Source: an uncultured bacterium
GTDB taxonomy: Bacteria; Acidobacteriota; Thermoanaerobaculia; Multivoradales; J023
NCBI GenBank assembly: GCA_937948815.1
Contig: CALFAM010000195.1
Coordinates: forward strand, 1 to 32,158
Length of the DNA stretch: 32,158 nt
Reading direction: 5' to 3'
Part shown: piece after piece, positions 15,331 through 23,111 of the stretch
Layout of the letters: each line of letters starts with the position of its first letter
How positions within the stretch are numbered: the first letter of the stretch is position 1
Program-made: the position numbers and the translations under genes
Notes under the pieces: model-generated
Told to the model about the DNA's origin: nothing
Seen by the model: the letters and a program-made list of their open reading frames with translations, nothing else
The model's database searches: none

Positions 15331-15340
15331 TCCCAGCCTG

Positions 15341-16819
15341 CTAGGGCACGCAGAGCTTCCCGTTCGAGAGGGGGAGGGCGCAGTGGGCGACCGCGTCGTC
15401 CTGCGCCTTGCCGGCGGCATCAAAGGCGACGACTTCGCCCTGCCAATGCCCGCCATCCCTCACCTTCGCTCGCAGGTACCCGTACTTCGTTGCCGCGTTG
15501 ATCGAGAGCCCTTGGGCTGCCTTGCCGTCGACCGTCAGCGCGTAGGGAGAAGGCAGTGTGCTCGACTCCATGACCACACCACTGTTGCCGATCACCAGCT
15601 GGGGTGGTCGCGTGGAACCCGGGAACGTCATGGTGAAGAATTCGTGCATGTGTCCCGAGAGCAACATGGTGATCGCCGAAGGCAATCCGCCCGGGGTCCT
15701 CGCCACGGCCGCTTGGAGGGTCGTGTTCTCGATCGCCGGCGCACTGCCGTCGAACTGTTCCGCGCTCCAGATCGGTCGATGGCCCAGAAGCCAGGTGGCT
15801 GGCGGATCCGGTCCCAGGAGGGCAGCGAACTGGGCAAGCTGCCGACTGTAGCCACGTACCTCATAGGCAACGCCGGCCGCGCTCTCCGGATCCTCGCCAC
15901 CACAGGCGTTGGCCGTGTCGTAAACCAGCAGATTCAGATTGCCCACAGCGAGCTGATCCGGTGCGGTGGTCTCGGTCGGGGCATGGCAGCCGGGCATCTG
16001 CCGGTAGGGGTCGAGCAGCGGTGAGTGTGGATCGAGCAGATAGAACCAACCTTGCCCAGCCCGGCTGCACAGCTCGTGGTTGCCGCGCACGACCACCCAC
16101 GGCGCGGCAGCCAGGAGCGGCGCCGCCGGGGTGAAGAAGTCGTGATGCCACGTCGTCCAGGTGTCATACGTCGATTGGGTGACCAGGGGCGATTGGTCGG
16201 CAGGCACGCAGCCGTCATAGGACCACTCCCCCGCGCCGGTCTTGCTCGGCGTTCCGCTGTAGTTGTAGTCACCGACGTGAATCACCAGGTCTGGTTGATC
16301 GCGGGCGGCGGCGGCAGCAATCGCCGGAAACGGCCAGGCCGTGCTGCAGTCTTGTTTGGGCGTTTTGCAGCCGCTGTCACCGACCACTACGACCGTATCG
16401 ACCGATGCCAGGCCACCTTGGGCGGCATCGGACGTCGCGGGCTGATGAGCCGGAATCGGCAGCACCGCCTGACTCCCACCGAGGGTCGCCGTCACACCGT
16501 CCGCCAGCTCGACCACCGCTTCGCAGACCACGACACCGAAGGCACTCGGATTGGGATTCTCCCGCCGATGCATGGCGATGGCGCGGCCGGCACTGGTCTG
16601 GACCGTCGGGCATGCGGAAGCAGGCTGCGCCAACACCGCACGCACCAAAGGTACGGTTCGGCTCTCGATCGCCGAGTCGGCCAGCAGCACGTACTGCGCG
16701 AGGATGTTCGGTCCCGTGTTCGACGCGGACACATCCGCGGCGGACGTGGGATGGGTCCCGAGCACGCCGAGCAGCGCCATCCCGGCCACGAGCACGATCG
16801 GCCTCTTTCGTCGATCCAT
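15341..16819 (-). CDS. Secreted purple-acid-phosphatase-like metallophosphoesterase
   Basis: A 492-residue exported enzyme of the calcineurin-like superfamily. The five PAP blocks appear in order: GDSG (D148), GDYNY (D184, Y187), GNHE (N247, H248), LLGH (H347) and GHMH (H390, H392), which supplies all seven expected metal ligands. It should hydrolyse phosphomonoesters or related esters at a two-metal centre outside the cytoplasm. The start at 16819 has AAGGGGG 4 bases upstream and gives a signal peptide (MDRRKRP, then a hydrophobic core to residue about 20, cleavage near TSAA). The frame could open 69 codons earlier but lacks support there. A domain of about 110 residues precedes the catalytic part. 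Arg-Arg near the start is not a good Tat motif. Convergent with the kinase gene; no operon partner. Confidence 0.88.
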   Translation of the reverse strand: MDRRKRPIVLVAGMALLGVLGTHPTSAADVSASNTGPNILAQYVLLADSAIESRTVPLVRAVLAQPASACPTVQTSAGRAIAMHRRENPNPSAFGVVVCEAVVELADGVTATLGGSQAVLPIPAHQPATSDAAQGGLASVDTVVVVGDSGCKTPKQDCSTAWPFPAIAAAAARDQPDLVIHVGDYNYSGTPSKTGAGEWSYDGCVPADQSPLVTQSTYDTWTTWHHDFFTPAAPLLAAAPWVVVRGNHELCSRAGQGWFYLLDPHSPLLDPYRQMPGCHAPTETTAPDQLAVGNLNLLVYDTANACGGEDPESAAGVAYEVRGYSRQLAQFAALLGPDPPATWLLGHRPIWSAEQFDGSAPAIENTTLQAAVARTPGGLPSAITMLLSGHMHEFFTMTFPGSTRPPQLVIGNSGVVMESSTLPSPYALTVDGKAAQGLSINAATKYGYLRAKVRDGGHWQGEVVAFDAAGKAQDDAVAHCALPLSNGKLCVP

Positions 16820-17155
16820 GTTGCCCCCTTCAATAGGCTTGTTCTCGAATTCCTCAGCCGATCCTATCGTGCCGATTACGAGCGCCGATCCGAAGGGCTG
16901 CCGGCACCACATCCGGTCGTTCGGCTCGCAGCCGTTGCTTGGTGACGCCGACGCTTGCTCCAGCACACCAAATACCACTCGCGCGACGCGATCATCAGCA
17001 CTCGCATTCGAGCACTGCTGATGCAATCCGCCGTCTGCCCCGCAATCGATCGCATCCGTCCCTAACGAGGAATAGTGTGAGGGGCAACGACCTTGTTGCT
17101 AGGAAAGGGCCCCACGTGGGCCCTGGAGAGGGCCAAGGATCGGGAAGGAGAAACG
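16820..17155. other. Divergent intergenic region
   Basis: These 336 bases separate the divergent phosphatase and archaemetzincin-like genes and should hold both promoters. I found no convincing -35/-10 pair. Recognisable elements are the ribosome binding sites at both ends and the GC-rich hairpin at 17106-17124. Frames crossing it are extensions of neighbours without support. Confidence 0.5.
17106..17124 (+). other. GC-rich hairpin or palindrome in a leader region
   Basis: AGGGCCC, loop CACGT, AGGGCCC complement (GGGCCCT) lies 31 bases upstream of the protease start. The centre CCCACGTGGG is also a perfect 10-base palindrome, so it could be a protein-binding site or a structured 5' leader. 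Confidence 0.5.
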
Positions 17156-17764
17156 ATGGCTGCAGACCTTTCGACCCTTCACGTCGTCCGCGTGGGCCGC
17201 CCCATGGCTCGAGGCGGATTTCAGGTTTTCACCAAGCGCATCCGCCACGCCCTCGCGACGGTTGTTCAGACCGTCGATGTGGTTCGCGATGACGAAGTCT
17301 CGCTCGAGCGGATCGAGGCGAGCTTCTTGACCGCCGCGCTTCACGATCGGATCGGTGGCCACGTGCTCGGGGTGACCGACGCAGATCTCGTCGACGAAGC
17401 GGGCAACAACGACTTCTTCACCTTCATGTTCGGCGGCAAGGACCACCGCAACCAGGTCGCGGTGATCTCGACTCGCCGCCTGCGCGGCGACGGTCCGGAA
17501 GCAACCCTCGAGCGGGCGGTCAAGGTGGCTCTACACGAAGTCGGCCACAACTACGGTCTCGGGCATCACTACGCTTTCGTTCCCGCTGCCGATGGCGCCT
17601 ACTGCCCGATGAGTAAGGGCGACTACAACCGCTATGGCGAGCGTGCCTATGTGCGTGCGGTGATCGACTCACGGGGCAACTGCTTTTGCGACGCGTGTCA
17701 GCGGTCGATGCAGCGCGTGGCCTGGGCATCAGCCGCCGTTCACGGATCGAGCGAGGTTCACTGA
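17156..17764 (+). CDS. Archaemetzincin-like zinc metalloprotease with altered second zinc site
   Basis: A 202-residue protein of the peptidase M54 type. The catalytic signature HEVGHNYGLGH gives H127, E128, H131 and H137, followed by CPM (C150, M152) and CDAC (C178, C181). The family pattern is HExxHxxGxxxCx4CxMx17CxxC. Here the first structural Cys is replaced by His138, the x4 gap is 11 residues and the x17 gap is 25. The second zinc may therefore be bound by His plus three Cys, or Cys176 may take part (inference). No signal peptide, so probably cytoplasmic. The ATG at 17156 has AAGGAG 7 bases upstream; an in-frame TTG or ATG at 17093 would cross the hairpin and lacks support. Bacterial members are sporadic and their substrates unknown. 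Confidence 0.82.
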   Translation: MAADLSTLHVVRVGRPMARGGFQVFTKRIRHALATVVQTVDVVRDDEVSLERIEASFLTAALHDRIGGHVLGVTDADLVDEAGNNDFFTFMFGGKDHRNQVAVISTRRLRGDGPEATLERAVKVALHEVGHNYGLGHHYAFVPAADGAYCPMSKGDYNRYGERAYVRAVIDSRGNCFCDACQRSMQRVAWASAAVHGSSEVH

Positions 17765-17792
17765 CCGCCATCGGCTGCAAGACGGGCAAAAC

Positions 17793-17810
17793 TGCACTAG
17801 AATCAGTGCA
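17793..17810 (+). promoter_or_regulatory. Palindrome with -10-like core overlapping a start codon
   Basis: TGCACT-agaatc-AGTGCA is a perfect 6-base inverted repeat whose last base is the A of the ATG at 17810. It contains TAGAAT, a good -10 hexamer, so transcription would start on or near the start codon. The palindrome could be an operator for leaderless expression or an RNA hairpin hiding the start. Confidence 0.5.
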
Positions 17811-18640
17811 TGCCTCGCCAGCTCTTCGTCGTTCACCGGGTACCGCGCTGGTCCCCGCTCGTGCTGTCACTCCTGCTGACCACGCTGTGCGCGCCCCGCG
17901 CGATGGCGTGGGAACCGTCGAGCGTTCGGCAGATCGCCTTCGAAGCGGCTCGTCTGGCGCCCCCCGACCTCTATCGGCAGCTCGTGCGAAATCGCAGTGC
18001 ATTTGCCCAGGGCATTGCCGAGCCCCCATCGACCTCGAAGCGAAGCGACTTCGAGAAAAACGCCGACGGCTCCGGCGAGCTCGACCGCCTCATCGCGCGA
18101 CGCACAGCCGAAGCGATCGAGTCCATTCGCCAGCATCGGCCGTTCAACGAGGTCGCCTACCGGCTCGGCCTCGTGTCGCACTACCTGGTGCGCGCCAACG
18201 ACCCGCTGGCCACCGACCGGACCGATCCCGAGGAAAGCCGCTTCGCCGCCGACTATCGGCGCTATGTCGCCAGCGCCGAGCCACGCGTGCGTCGCGTGTT
18301 CTACGGTTTTCCGGCTGGCCCTGCCGACGCGAGCGGCCACGTCGACCGACTGGTCGCGGATGCCCTTGGACGTGGCCGTGCCCTCTACCCACTGATCGGC
18401 CGCGAGTACCGGCGCGTTGCATTTGCCACCGGCGTCCGCTCGTTCGACGACCGTTCGACCGCCTACGCCGTGGCCGCGCTCAGCTACAACCACGCGGTCA
18501 GCGACGTCGCCGGAGCGCTGCGCTATATTTGGGTCGCCGCTGGCGGCTCTGACCCCCGAGTCGACCTGCCCGTCCGCGGCCGTCGCGCGGTTCGCTTTTC
18601 GACCGACGGCGCACCCAGTGTGACTCTCGGGGGCCGCTGA
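17810..18640 (+). CDS. Secreted protein, possible Zn-phospholipase C/S1-P1 nuclease fold
   Basis: A 276-residue exported protein. The signal peptide covers residues 1-33 (cleavage AMA before Trp34). A mature N-terminal Trp, a central SHYLVRANDP (H124, D131) and a later YNHAVSD (H228, D232) recall the three-zinc phospholipase C/S1-P1 nuclease fold, in which the N-terminal Trp binds zinc. The usual His a few residues after that Trp is missing (WEPSSVRQIA), so enzymatic activity is doubtful and the assignment is tentative. The rest is helical (RRTAEAIESIRQH), as expected for that fold. It starts 45 bases after the protease gene at a palindrome carrying a -10-like element, so it may have its own promoter. 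Otherwise it should be read as a hypothetical secreted protein. Confidence 0.6.
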   Translation: MPRQLFVVHRVPRWSPLVLSLLLTTLCAPRAMAWEPSSVRQIAFEAARLAPPDLYRQLVRNRSAFAQGIAEPPSTSKRSDFEKNADGSGELDRLIARRTAEAIESIRQHRPFNEVAYRLGLVSHYLVRANDPLATDRTDPEESRFAADYRRYVASAEPRVRRVFYGFPAGPADASGHVDRLVADALGRGRALYPLIGREYRRVAFATGVRSFDDRSTAYAVAALSYNHAVSDVAGALRYIWVAAGGSDPRVDLPVRGRRAVRFSTDGAPSVTLGGR

Positions 18641-18756
18641 TCCGATCAGTGGCTGCCGACGCCCGGGACGGCTCTCACGCCAGTCATCGGCCGTCCGACC
18701 CCTCGAATCCAAACGGCCCGGGTGATCCGGGCCACGCTCAGGAGGCTCGCATTCCG

Positions 18757-20307
18757 ATGCTGCCAGTTCAGCGTGCTCTGCTCTCTGTTTATGACAAACG
18801 TGGTCTGGTGGACTTCGCACGGGCGCTCGACGCCCTCGGAATCGAGATCGTGTCGACCGGCGGTACCAGCCGGCACCTGCAAGAGGCCGGCTTGCCGGTT
18901 ACTTCGGTATCGGACGTCACAGGCTTCCCGGAGATTCTCGACGGTCGGGTGAAGACCCTCCATCCGGCCATCCACGGCGGCATCCTCGCCGACCGCGGCC
19001 GGGCCGGGCACCTGTCGTCGCTGCAAGAGCACGGTCTGACGCCGATCGATCTCGTGGTGGTCAACCTCTATCCGTTCGAAGCCACGGCGGCGCGGCCTGA
19101 TGCAACCTTCAGCGATGTGATCGAGATGATCGACATCGGCGGCCCGACCATGATCCGCGCCGCGGCCAAGAACTTCGGCGGCGTCACGGTCGTGGTCGAT
19201 CCGGACGATTACCCTCAGATCCAAGCCGCGCTCGAGGGCGAGGCGCGAACGGTTCCCGAGCCACTTCGGCGCAGCCTGGCGCTCAAGGCGTTTCGGCAAA
19301 CCCAAGGCTACGATGCGGCGATTGCTTCCTGGCTCGGTGCCCAGAGCCAGACGGACGAAGATCGCTTCCCACGCCACCTGAGCTTCGACCTGGAGCGCAC
19401 GGAAGTTCCTCGCTACGGAGAGAATCCGCACCAGGGCGCCGCCATCTACCAGACGATCGGCGGTCCCGGGGTTCTCGGTGGGTTCACCCAGCATCAGGGG
19501 AAGACCCTGTCGTGGAACAACCTGCTCGACGCAGACGCGGCCCGTCGTCTGGCCGCACTCTTCCCACAACCGACCGTGGTCATCGTCAAGCACAACAACC
19601 CGTGTGGGGTCGGCCAGGGTGCCACCCTGGCCGAAGCCTACGAACGGGCACTGGCCTGCGACCCCTTGTCGGCGTTCGGGTCGATCATCGCCGTGAATCG
19701 TCCGGTCGATCGGACACTTGCCGGAGCCATGGCCAACCTTTTCGTCGAGGTCGTAGTGGCGCCGGACTATCAACAAGCTGCGCTCGACACCTATGCAGTG
19801 CGCAAGAACCTGCGCCTGCTCGCTTGCCCACTCTTCCGGCCCCAAGCCGGAGAGGTCGAGCTGCGGGCCATCGACGGCGGCTTCCTCGCCCAGTCTGCCG
19901 ATTCGCAAGACGACGATCCGAGCACCTGGACTTGCGCCACCAAGCGCGCCCCAACTGACGACGAGATGCAGGCACTCGTACTTGCCTGGCGCGTCTCACG
20001 TTCCGTCAAGTCGAACGCGATCGTGATCGCCAACGCCCATCAGACCGTCGGCATCGGCGCCGGCCAGATGAGCCGGGTCGACTCGTGCCGGCTGGCGACC
20101 GAGAAGGCCCAGCTCCCTCTTGCAGGAACCGCCGCCGCGTCGGATGCCTTCTTCCCGTTCAAGGACGGGTTGGAAGCGCTGGCGCAAGAAGGCATCACCG
20201 CCGTCGTGCAGCCGGGCGGTTCAAAGCGCGACGACGAGGTCATCGAGGCCGCGAACGCCCACGACGTCGCCATGCTGATGACCGGCCGTCGACATTTTCG
20301 CCACTAG
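18757..20307 (+). CDS. purH: Bifunctional AICAR formyltransferase/IMP cyclohydrolase
   Basis: A 516-residue cytoplasmic enzyme for the last two steps of purine synthesis (AICAR to FAICAR to IMP). The N-terminal cyclohydrolase (MGS-like) domain shows STGGTSRHL, DGRVKTLHPAIHGG and IDIGGPTMIRAAAKN. The formyltransferase domain shows the catalytic KHNNPCGV (K278, H279), SAFGS, QMSRVDS, SDAFFPF and the canonical C-terminal MTGRRHFRH. Length is normal. I chose ATG 18757, with AGGAGG 11 bases upstream; the GTG at 18649 would add 36 residues rich in Pro/Ser/Gly/Asp that the family lacks. The gene stands apart from other purine genes here. Confidence 0.97.
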   Translation: MLPVQRALLSVYDKRGLVDFARALDALGIEIVSTGGTSRHLQEAGLPVTSVSDVTGFPEILDGRVKTLHPAIHGGILADRGRAGHLSSLQEHGLTPIDLVVVNLYPFEATAARPDATFSDVIEMIDIGGPTMIRAAAKNFGGVTVVVDPDDYPQIQAALEGEARTVPEPLRRSLALKAFRQTQGYDAAIASWLGAQSQTDEDRFPRHLSFDLERTEVPRYGENPHQGAAIYQTIGGPGVLGGFTQHQGKTLSWNNLLDADAARRLAALFPQPTVVIVKHNNPCGVGQGATLAEAYERALACDPLSAFGSIIAVNRPVDRTLAGAMANLFVEVVVAPDYQQAALDTYAVRKNLRLLACPLFRPQAGEVELRAIDGGFLAQSADSQDDDPSTWTCATKRAPTDDEMQALVLAWRVSRSVKSNAIVIANAHQTVGIGAGQMSRVDSCRLATEKAQLPLAGTAAASDAFFPFKDGLEALAQEGITAVVQPGGSKRDDEVIEAANAHDVAMLMTGRRHFRH

Positions 20308-20454
20308 TGGCCCGACTCGATCCCGTCGCGGCCCGACGCGCCGGGGTCGGTGCGCATCGGGTAGAAGCCGGTTGCGATGCCACGTCATCAAGACTGGCCC
20401 ACAAGGCCTGCCATTCCACCACCTCGCCCAGGCGGCGCGGAGGACTGAGGAGAA

Positions 20455-21555
20455 ATGCAGATGCACCACGAGATGCGACTCATCACGATCGCTGGCGCAG
20501 TGCTCATGACCGCGGCCACCGCCTTCGCCCACCAAGCTCCCCGGCATGAACACGCTGCGCTCGTGCCGATCCCGCCTTACCAAGCGCCCTTCGGATCGGC
20601 AAGCGGGCAAGCAGCCTTCGAGGCAGCAAGAGCCTATCTGGCTTCACTGAGCACCGAGGAACGCTCGGCCACCGTGCTCGACCTCGACGCTGACATCCGC
20701 ACCAAATGGTCCAACCTGCCTGCGAGCTTCGTCACGCGTGGTGGTGTCAAGCTGGGCGAGCTATCGGACACGCAGATCGAGCTGCTCTTCGCTTTTCTTG
20801 CATCGTCTTTGGGCCAAGAAGGATACGAGGCCGTGGGCGAAGCGTTGGCGGCCGAAGCGTTTCTGAGCACCGACGCACGAGCCGAACGGTTCCAGTGGGC
20901 ACCGGAAAACTACTGGTTTGCCTTCTACGGCGAGCCCTCCGAGACGGCCTTGTGGGGCTGGCAGTTCGGTGGACATCACCTCGGCATCAACGTCGCCATC
21001 GAGAAGTCGGTCGTGACCAGCCTGTCGCCCACCTTTGTCGGTGCCGAGCCCGCGACGTTCACCTACAAAGGGCAGGACTACGAGGCCGTCCAAGACATGC
21101 ACCGCGCTGGCATCACGCTCTTCGAGGCCCTGACGCCCGCCCAGCAAGCTGCGGCGACCCTCGAGACGGCGCCGCGGGACGTCATCACGGGACCTGGCAA
21201 GGATGGCTTCATTCCGCCGGCCGAAGGATCGCCGGTCGCCGGCTGGTCCGTGCCTCAGAAGGCCCTGCTACTGGACGCCATCCGTGAGTGGGTCACCATC
21301 CAACCCGAGGAAAATGCAACACCGCGCATGAAGGAGATCGCGTCCCAGCTCGACGCGACCAACTTCTGTTGGTTCGGTGCCGCGGACGGGTCGGGTGAAA
21401 GCTACTACCGAATCCAAGGGCCCACTCTGATCATCGAGCTACGTTCGATCACCAACAACGTCGGTGACTCTGCAGAGGATCTCGGCCACTACCACACGAT
21501 CTACCGCAACCCGACCCTCGAATACGGCTCGGAATCCACCCAGCCGACGAACTGA
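20455..21555 (+). CDS. Secreted DUF3500-family protein
   Basis: A 366-residue exported protein of the DUF3500 family (PF12006), biochemical function unknown. Family signs are WGWQFGGHHLGIN followed by LSPTFVGAEP in the middle and GHYHTIYRNPTLEYG at the C terminus. The His-rich motifs suggest metal or haem binding, but this is inference. A signal peptide ends near residue 25 (TAFAH). GGAGGA and AGGAG precede two in-frame ATGs at 20455 and 20461; either could be used, the second having the better spacing from AGGAG. It appears to be transcribed alone between purH and the lolA-like gene. Confidence 0.9.
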   Translation: MQMHHEMRLITIAGAVLMTAATAFAHQAPRHEHAALVPIPPYQAPFGSASGQAAFEAARAYLASLSTEERSATVLDLDADIRTKWSNLPASFVTRGGVKLGELSDTQIELLFAFLASSLGQEGYEAVGEALAAEAFLSTDARAERFQWAPENYWFAFYGEPSETALWGWQFGGHHLGINVAIEKSVVTSLSPTFVGAEPATFTYKGQDYEAVQDMHRAGITLFEALTPAQQAAATLETAPRDVITGPGKDGFIPPAEGSPVAGWSVPQKALLLDAIREWVTIQPEENATPRMKEIASQLDATNFCWFGAADGSGESYYRIQGPTLIIELRSITNNVGDSAEDLGHYHTIYRNPTLEYGSESTQPTN

Positions 21556-21603
21556 GCGGCATCCCGCATCATTCGCCTCCGCCGTTCGACCGAAGCCGAG
21601 GGA

Positions 21604-21636
21604 GCCTCGCCAGGAGGTGCCCGGGAAGGGCGAGGC
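21604..21636 (+). terminator. Hairpin after the DUF3500 gene
   Basis: A perfect 8-bp stem, GCCTCGCC at 21604-21611 with GGCGAGGC at 21629-21636, begins 48 bases past the stop, with a 17-base loop. No T-run follows, so it is at best a rho-aided or weak terminator. Confidence 0.35.
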
Positions 21637-21757
21637 GAAGCAGCATGAGCCCCCGGCAAGCACCGACGCTGGGTGACGAAGCCGTATCGACCGCATGCTA
21701 TCGTTGGGCTGCCGTCTGGTTGGTCTGGACGGCTTCCAGGGAGCACAGAACGAGACG

Positions 21758-22426
21758 ATGATCAGACTCCGCAGCACCTACGCCTTGGTTCGTTCTTCGG
21801 GCGCTTCGGCGCCGCCGCTCGCAACCTTGCTCGCCGCCGCGCTCATCTTCGCATCCGCCATGCCGGCTGCTGCCAGCGAGAGCCCGTGGGAGCTCCTCCA
21901 AGGGCTACGCGAGGGCTTGCGCACCGACGGTCCGGTATCCGCGCGATTCGTCCAAACCTACATCCCCGCCGGCTTCGAGAAAGGTGACGAGGAACAAGGT
22001 CACCTGTCTCTGTGGCTGCCTTCCTGCCTGCGATGGAGCTACGACGAGGGACGCAGCTTCCTGGTCTGCGACGGCGAAGTACACCAGTGGAACGAGGAAG
22101 AGCCGGCAGGCCGCGTTTTCGCGATCGATCCGTCCGAAGAAGCCGGACTCGATCTGCTCTTGCTCGAGGTCGGCACCCTCCAGCAGCGCTACGTGGCGAA
22201 CAGTGAGGAGTCGGGAGACGCCTCCGTGATCGACCTTTCGATGCCGCCTGGTCAGGGCAGCTACCATGCCCGCATCACCCTCGACAGCACCGGCTCACGG
22301 GTCACCGGCTTCGAATACGTCGACGACGAAGGCAACCGTACTCAATTCACGATCGCCGACTACAAATCTCTCGGGCACACGGCGCTGTTCCGCCCGCCGG
22401 TCGGGCTCGAGTGGGCACGGGAGTAG
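21758..22426 (+). CDS. LolA-family outer-membrane lipoprotein carrier protein
   Basis: A 222-residue periplasmic protein of the LolA fold, which carries lipoproteins from the inner-membrane LolCDE complex to the outer membrane. The signal peptide ends near residue 39 (AAASES). Then come the LolA-typical ARFVQTYIP, GHLSLWLPSCLRWSYDE (matching the G-x-L-x-hydrophobic-x-P-x-x-(F/L)RW pattern) and FLVCDGEVHQW. Two Cys (in PSCLRW and LVCDG) are unusual for LolA. I chose ATG 21758; the in-frame ATG at 21695 would put 21 extra residues before the signal. No lolB or lolCDE gene is nearby. Four bases separate it from the next gene. True lolA or a lipid-carrier paralogue cannot be told apart from sequence alone, so no symbol is given. 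Confidence 0.8.
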   Translation: MIRLRSTYALVRSSGASAPPLATLLAAALIFASAMPAAASESPWELLQGLREGLRTDGPVSARFVQTYIPAGFEKGDEEQGHLSLWLPSCLRWSYDEGRSFLVCDGEVHQWNEEEPAGRVFAIDPSEEAGLDLLLLEVGTLQQRYVANSEESGDASVIDLSMPPGQGSYHARITLDSTGSRVTGFEYVDDEGNRTQFTIADYKSLGHTALFRPPVGLEWARE

Positions 22427-22430
22427 CAGC

Positions 22431-23099
22431 ATGGTGGGATTCGTCTTCCGCACGCGCTACCTGATCAGCCTCTACCTCATGACACTCACTGCACTGGTGC
22501 TGGCCCCCACCGCCGAAGGTGCCAAGGCTTCCTACCGCAAGGGCGCGGTCGTAAAGATCGAAGGGCAATTGGTCGATCCGGCCGGCAAGCCGGTCGCCGG
22601 CGCCTCGGTCGTGCTCACTGCCGAGCGCGTGTCACGGCGTGTTTTCCAGCTAGGAGGCGATGACCGTGGCCCCGTGGCCACCACAACGACCAGCGATGCC
22701 CAGGGCACCTTCGCTTTCGACTGGGTGTGGGACCGCTACCACGATACCTTCGTCGTCGAAGTCTTGATCAGCGGCGCATCGGGCAGCGCCGACGAAGTTC
22801 TCGTCCGGCGCGAGATCAGCGAGCTACTGGAAGGCGACAACCCGGTCCGCATCGACCTCGAGATCGCCAACGGCTCCCTCGTCCTCTTTTCTCGCCGCCA
22901 CGCCGCAGGCTCGTTCTCGACCGACGAACGCCAGGTATTTGACGAGCTCGGGCGACCCGGACGCTACGAAGAGGAGCTGGTCGACGGCGAGCGGGAAACC
23001 TCCTGGTGGTACTTCGAGCGCGGACGCATGTACCGCTTCCGCACTGGATCTCTGCTACAGGTCGTTCACTTCGATCCGGTTCGCCCGGAGGAAGGCTAG
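22431..23099 (+). CDS. Exported protein with carboxypeptidase-regulatory-like domain
   Basis: A 222-residue protein with a signal peptide (about residues 1-30, hydrophobic core YLISLYLMTLTALVLAP). A Greek-key beta domain of the CarboxypepD_reg type begins with KIEGQLVDPAGKPVAGASVVLT and continues with SDAQGTFAFDW. Such domains serve as adhesion or folding modules and no catalytic residues are visible. The C-terminal 100 residues are acidic and aromatic with no recognised family. It starts 4 bases after the lolA-like stop with GGGAG 7 bases before its ATG, so the two are translated together and probably act in the same envelope process. It ends 12 bases from a convergent gene. Confidence 0.75.
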   Translation: MVGFVFRTRYLISLYLMTLTALVLAPTAEGAKASYRKGAVVKIEGQLVDPAGKPVAGASVVLTAERVSRRVFQLGGDDRGPVATTTTSDAQGTFAFDWVWDRYHDTFVVEVLISGASGSADEVLVRREISELLEGDNPVRIDLEIANGSLVLFSRRHAAGSFSTDERQVFDELGRPGRYEEELVDGERETSWWYFERGRMYRFRTGSLLQVVHFDPVRPEEG

Positions 23100-23111
23100 G
23101 CCGGCAAGGGG

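Noticed and set aside
16025-16945. A 306-codon plus-strand frame opposite the phosphatase
   Set aside because: Arg/Gly-rich shadow of a well-supported gene whose seven metal ligands are in the other strand.
18649-18756. A 36-residue N-terminal extension of PurH from GTG
   Set aside because: Not in the family; AGGAGG lies upstream of ATG 18757.
18646-19908. A 420-codon open frame antisense to purH
   Set aside because: It mirrors a certain purH frame, shows no domain or ribosome binding site, and long antisense frames are expected at this GC level.
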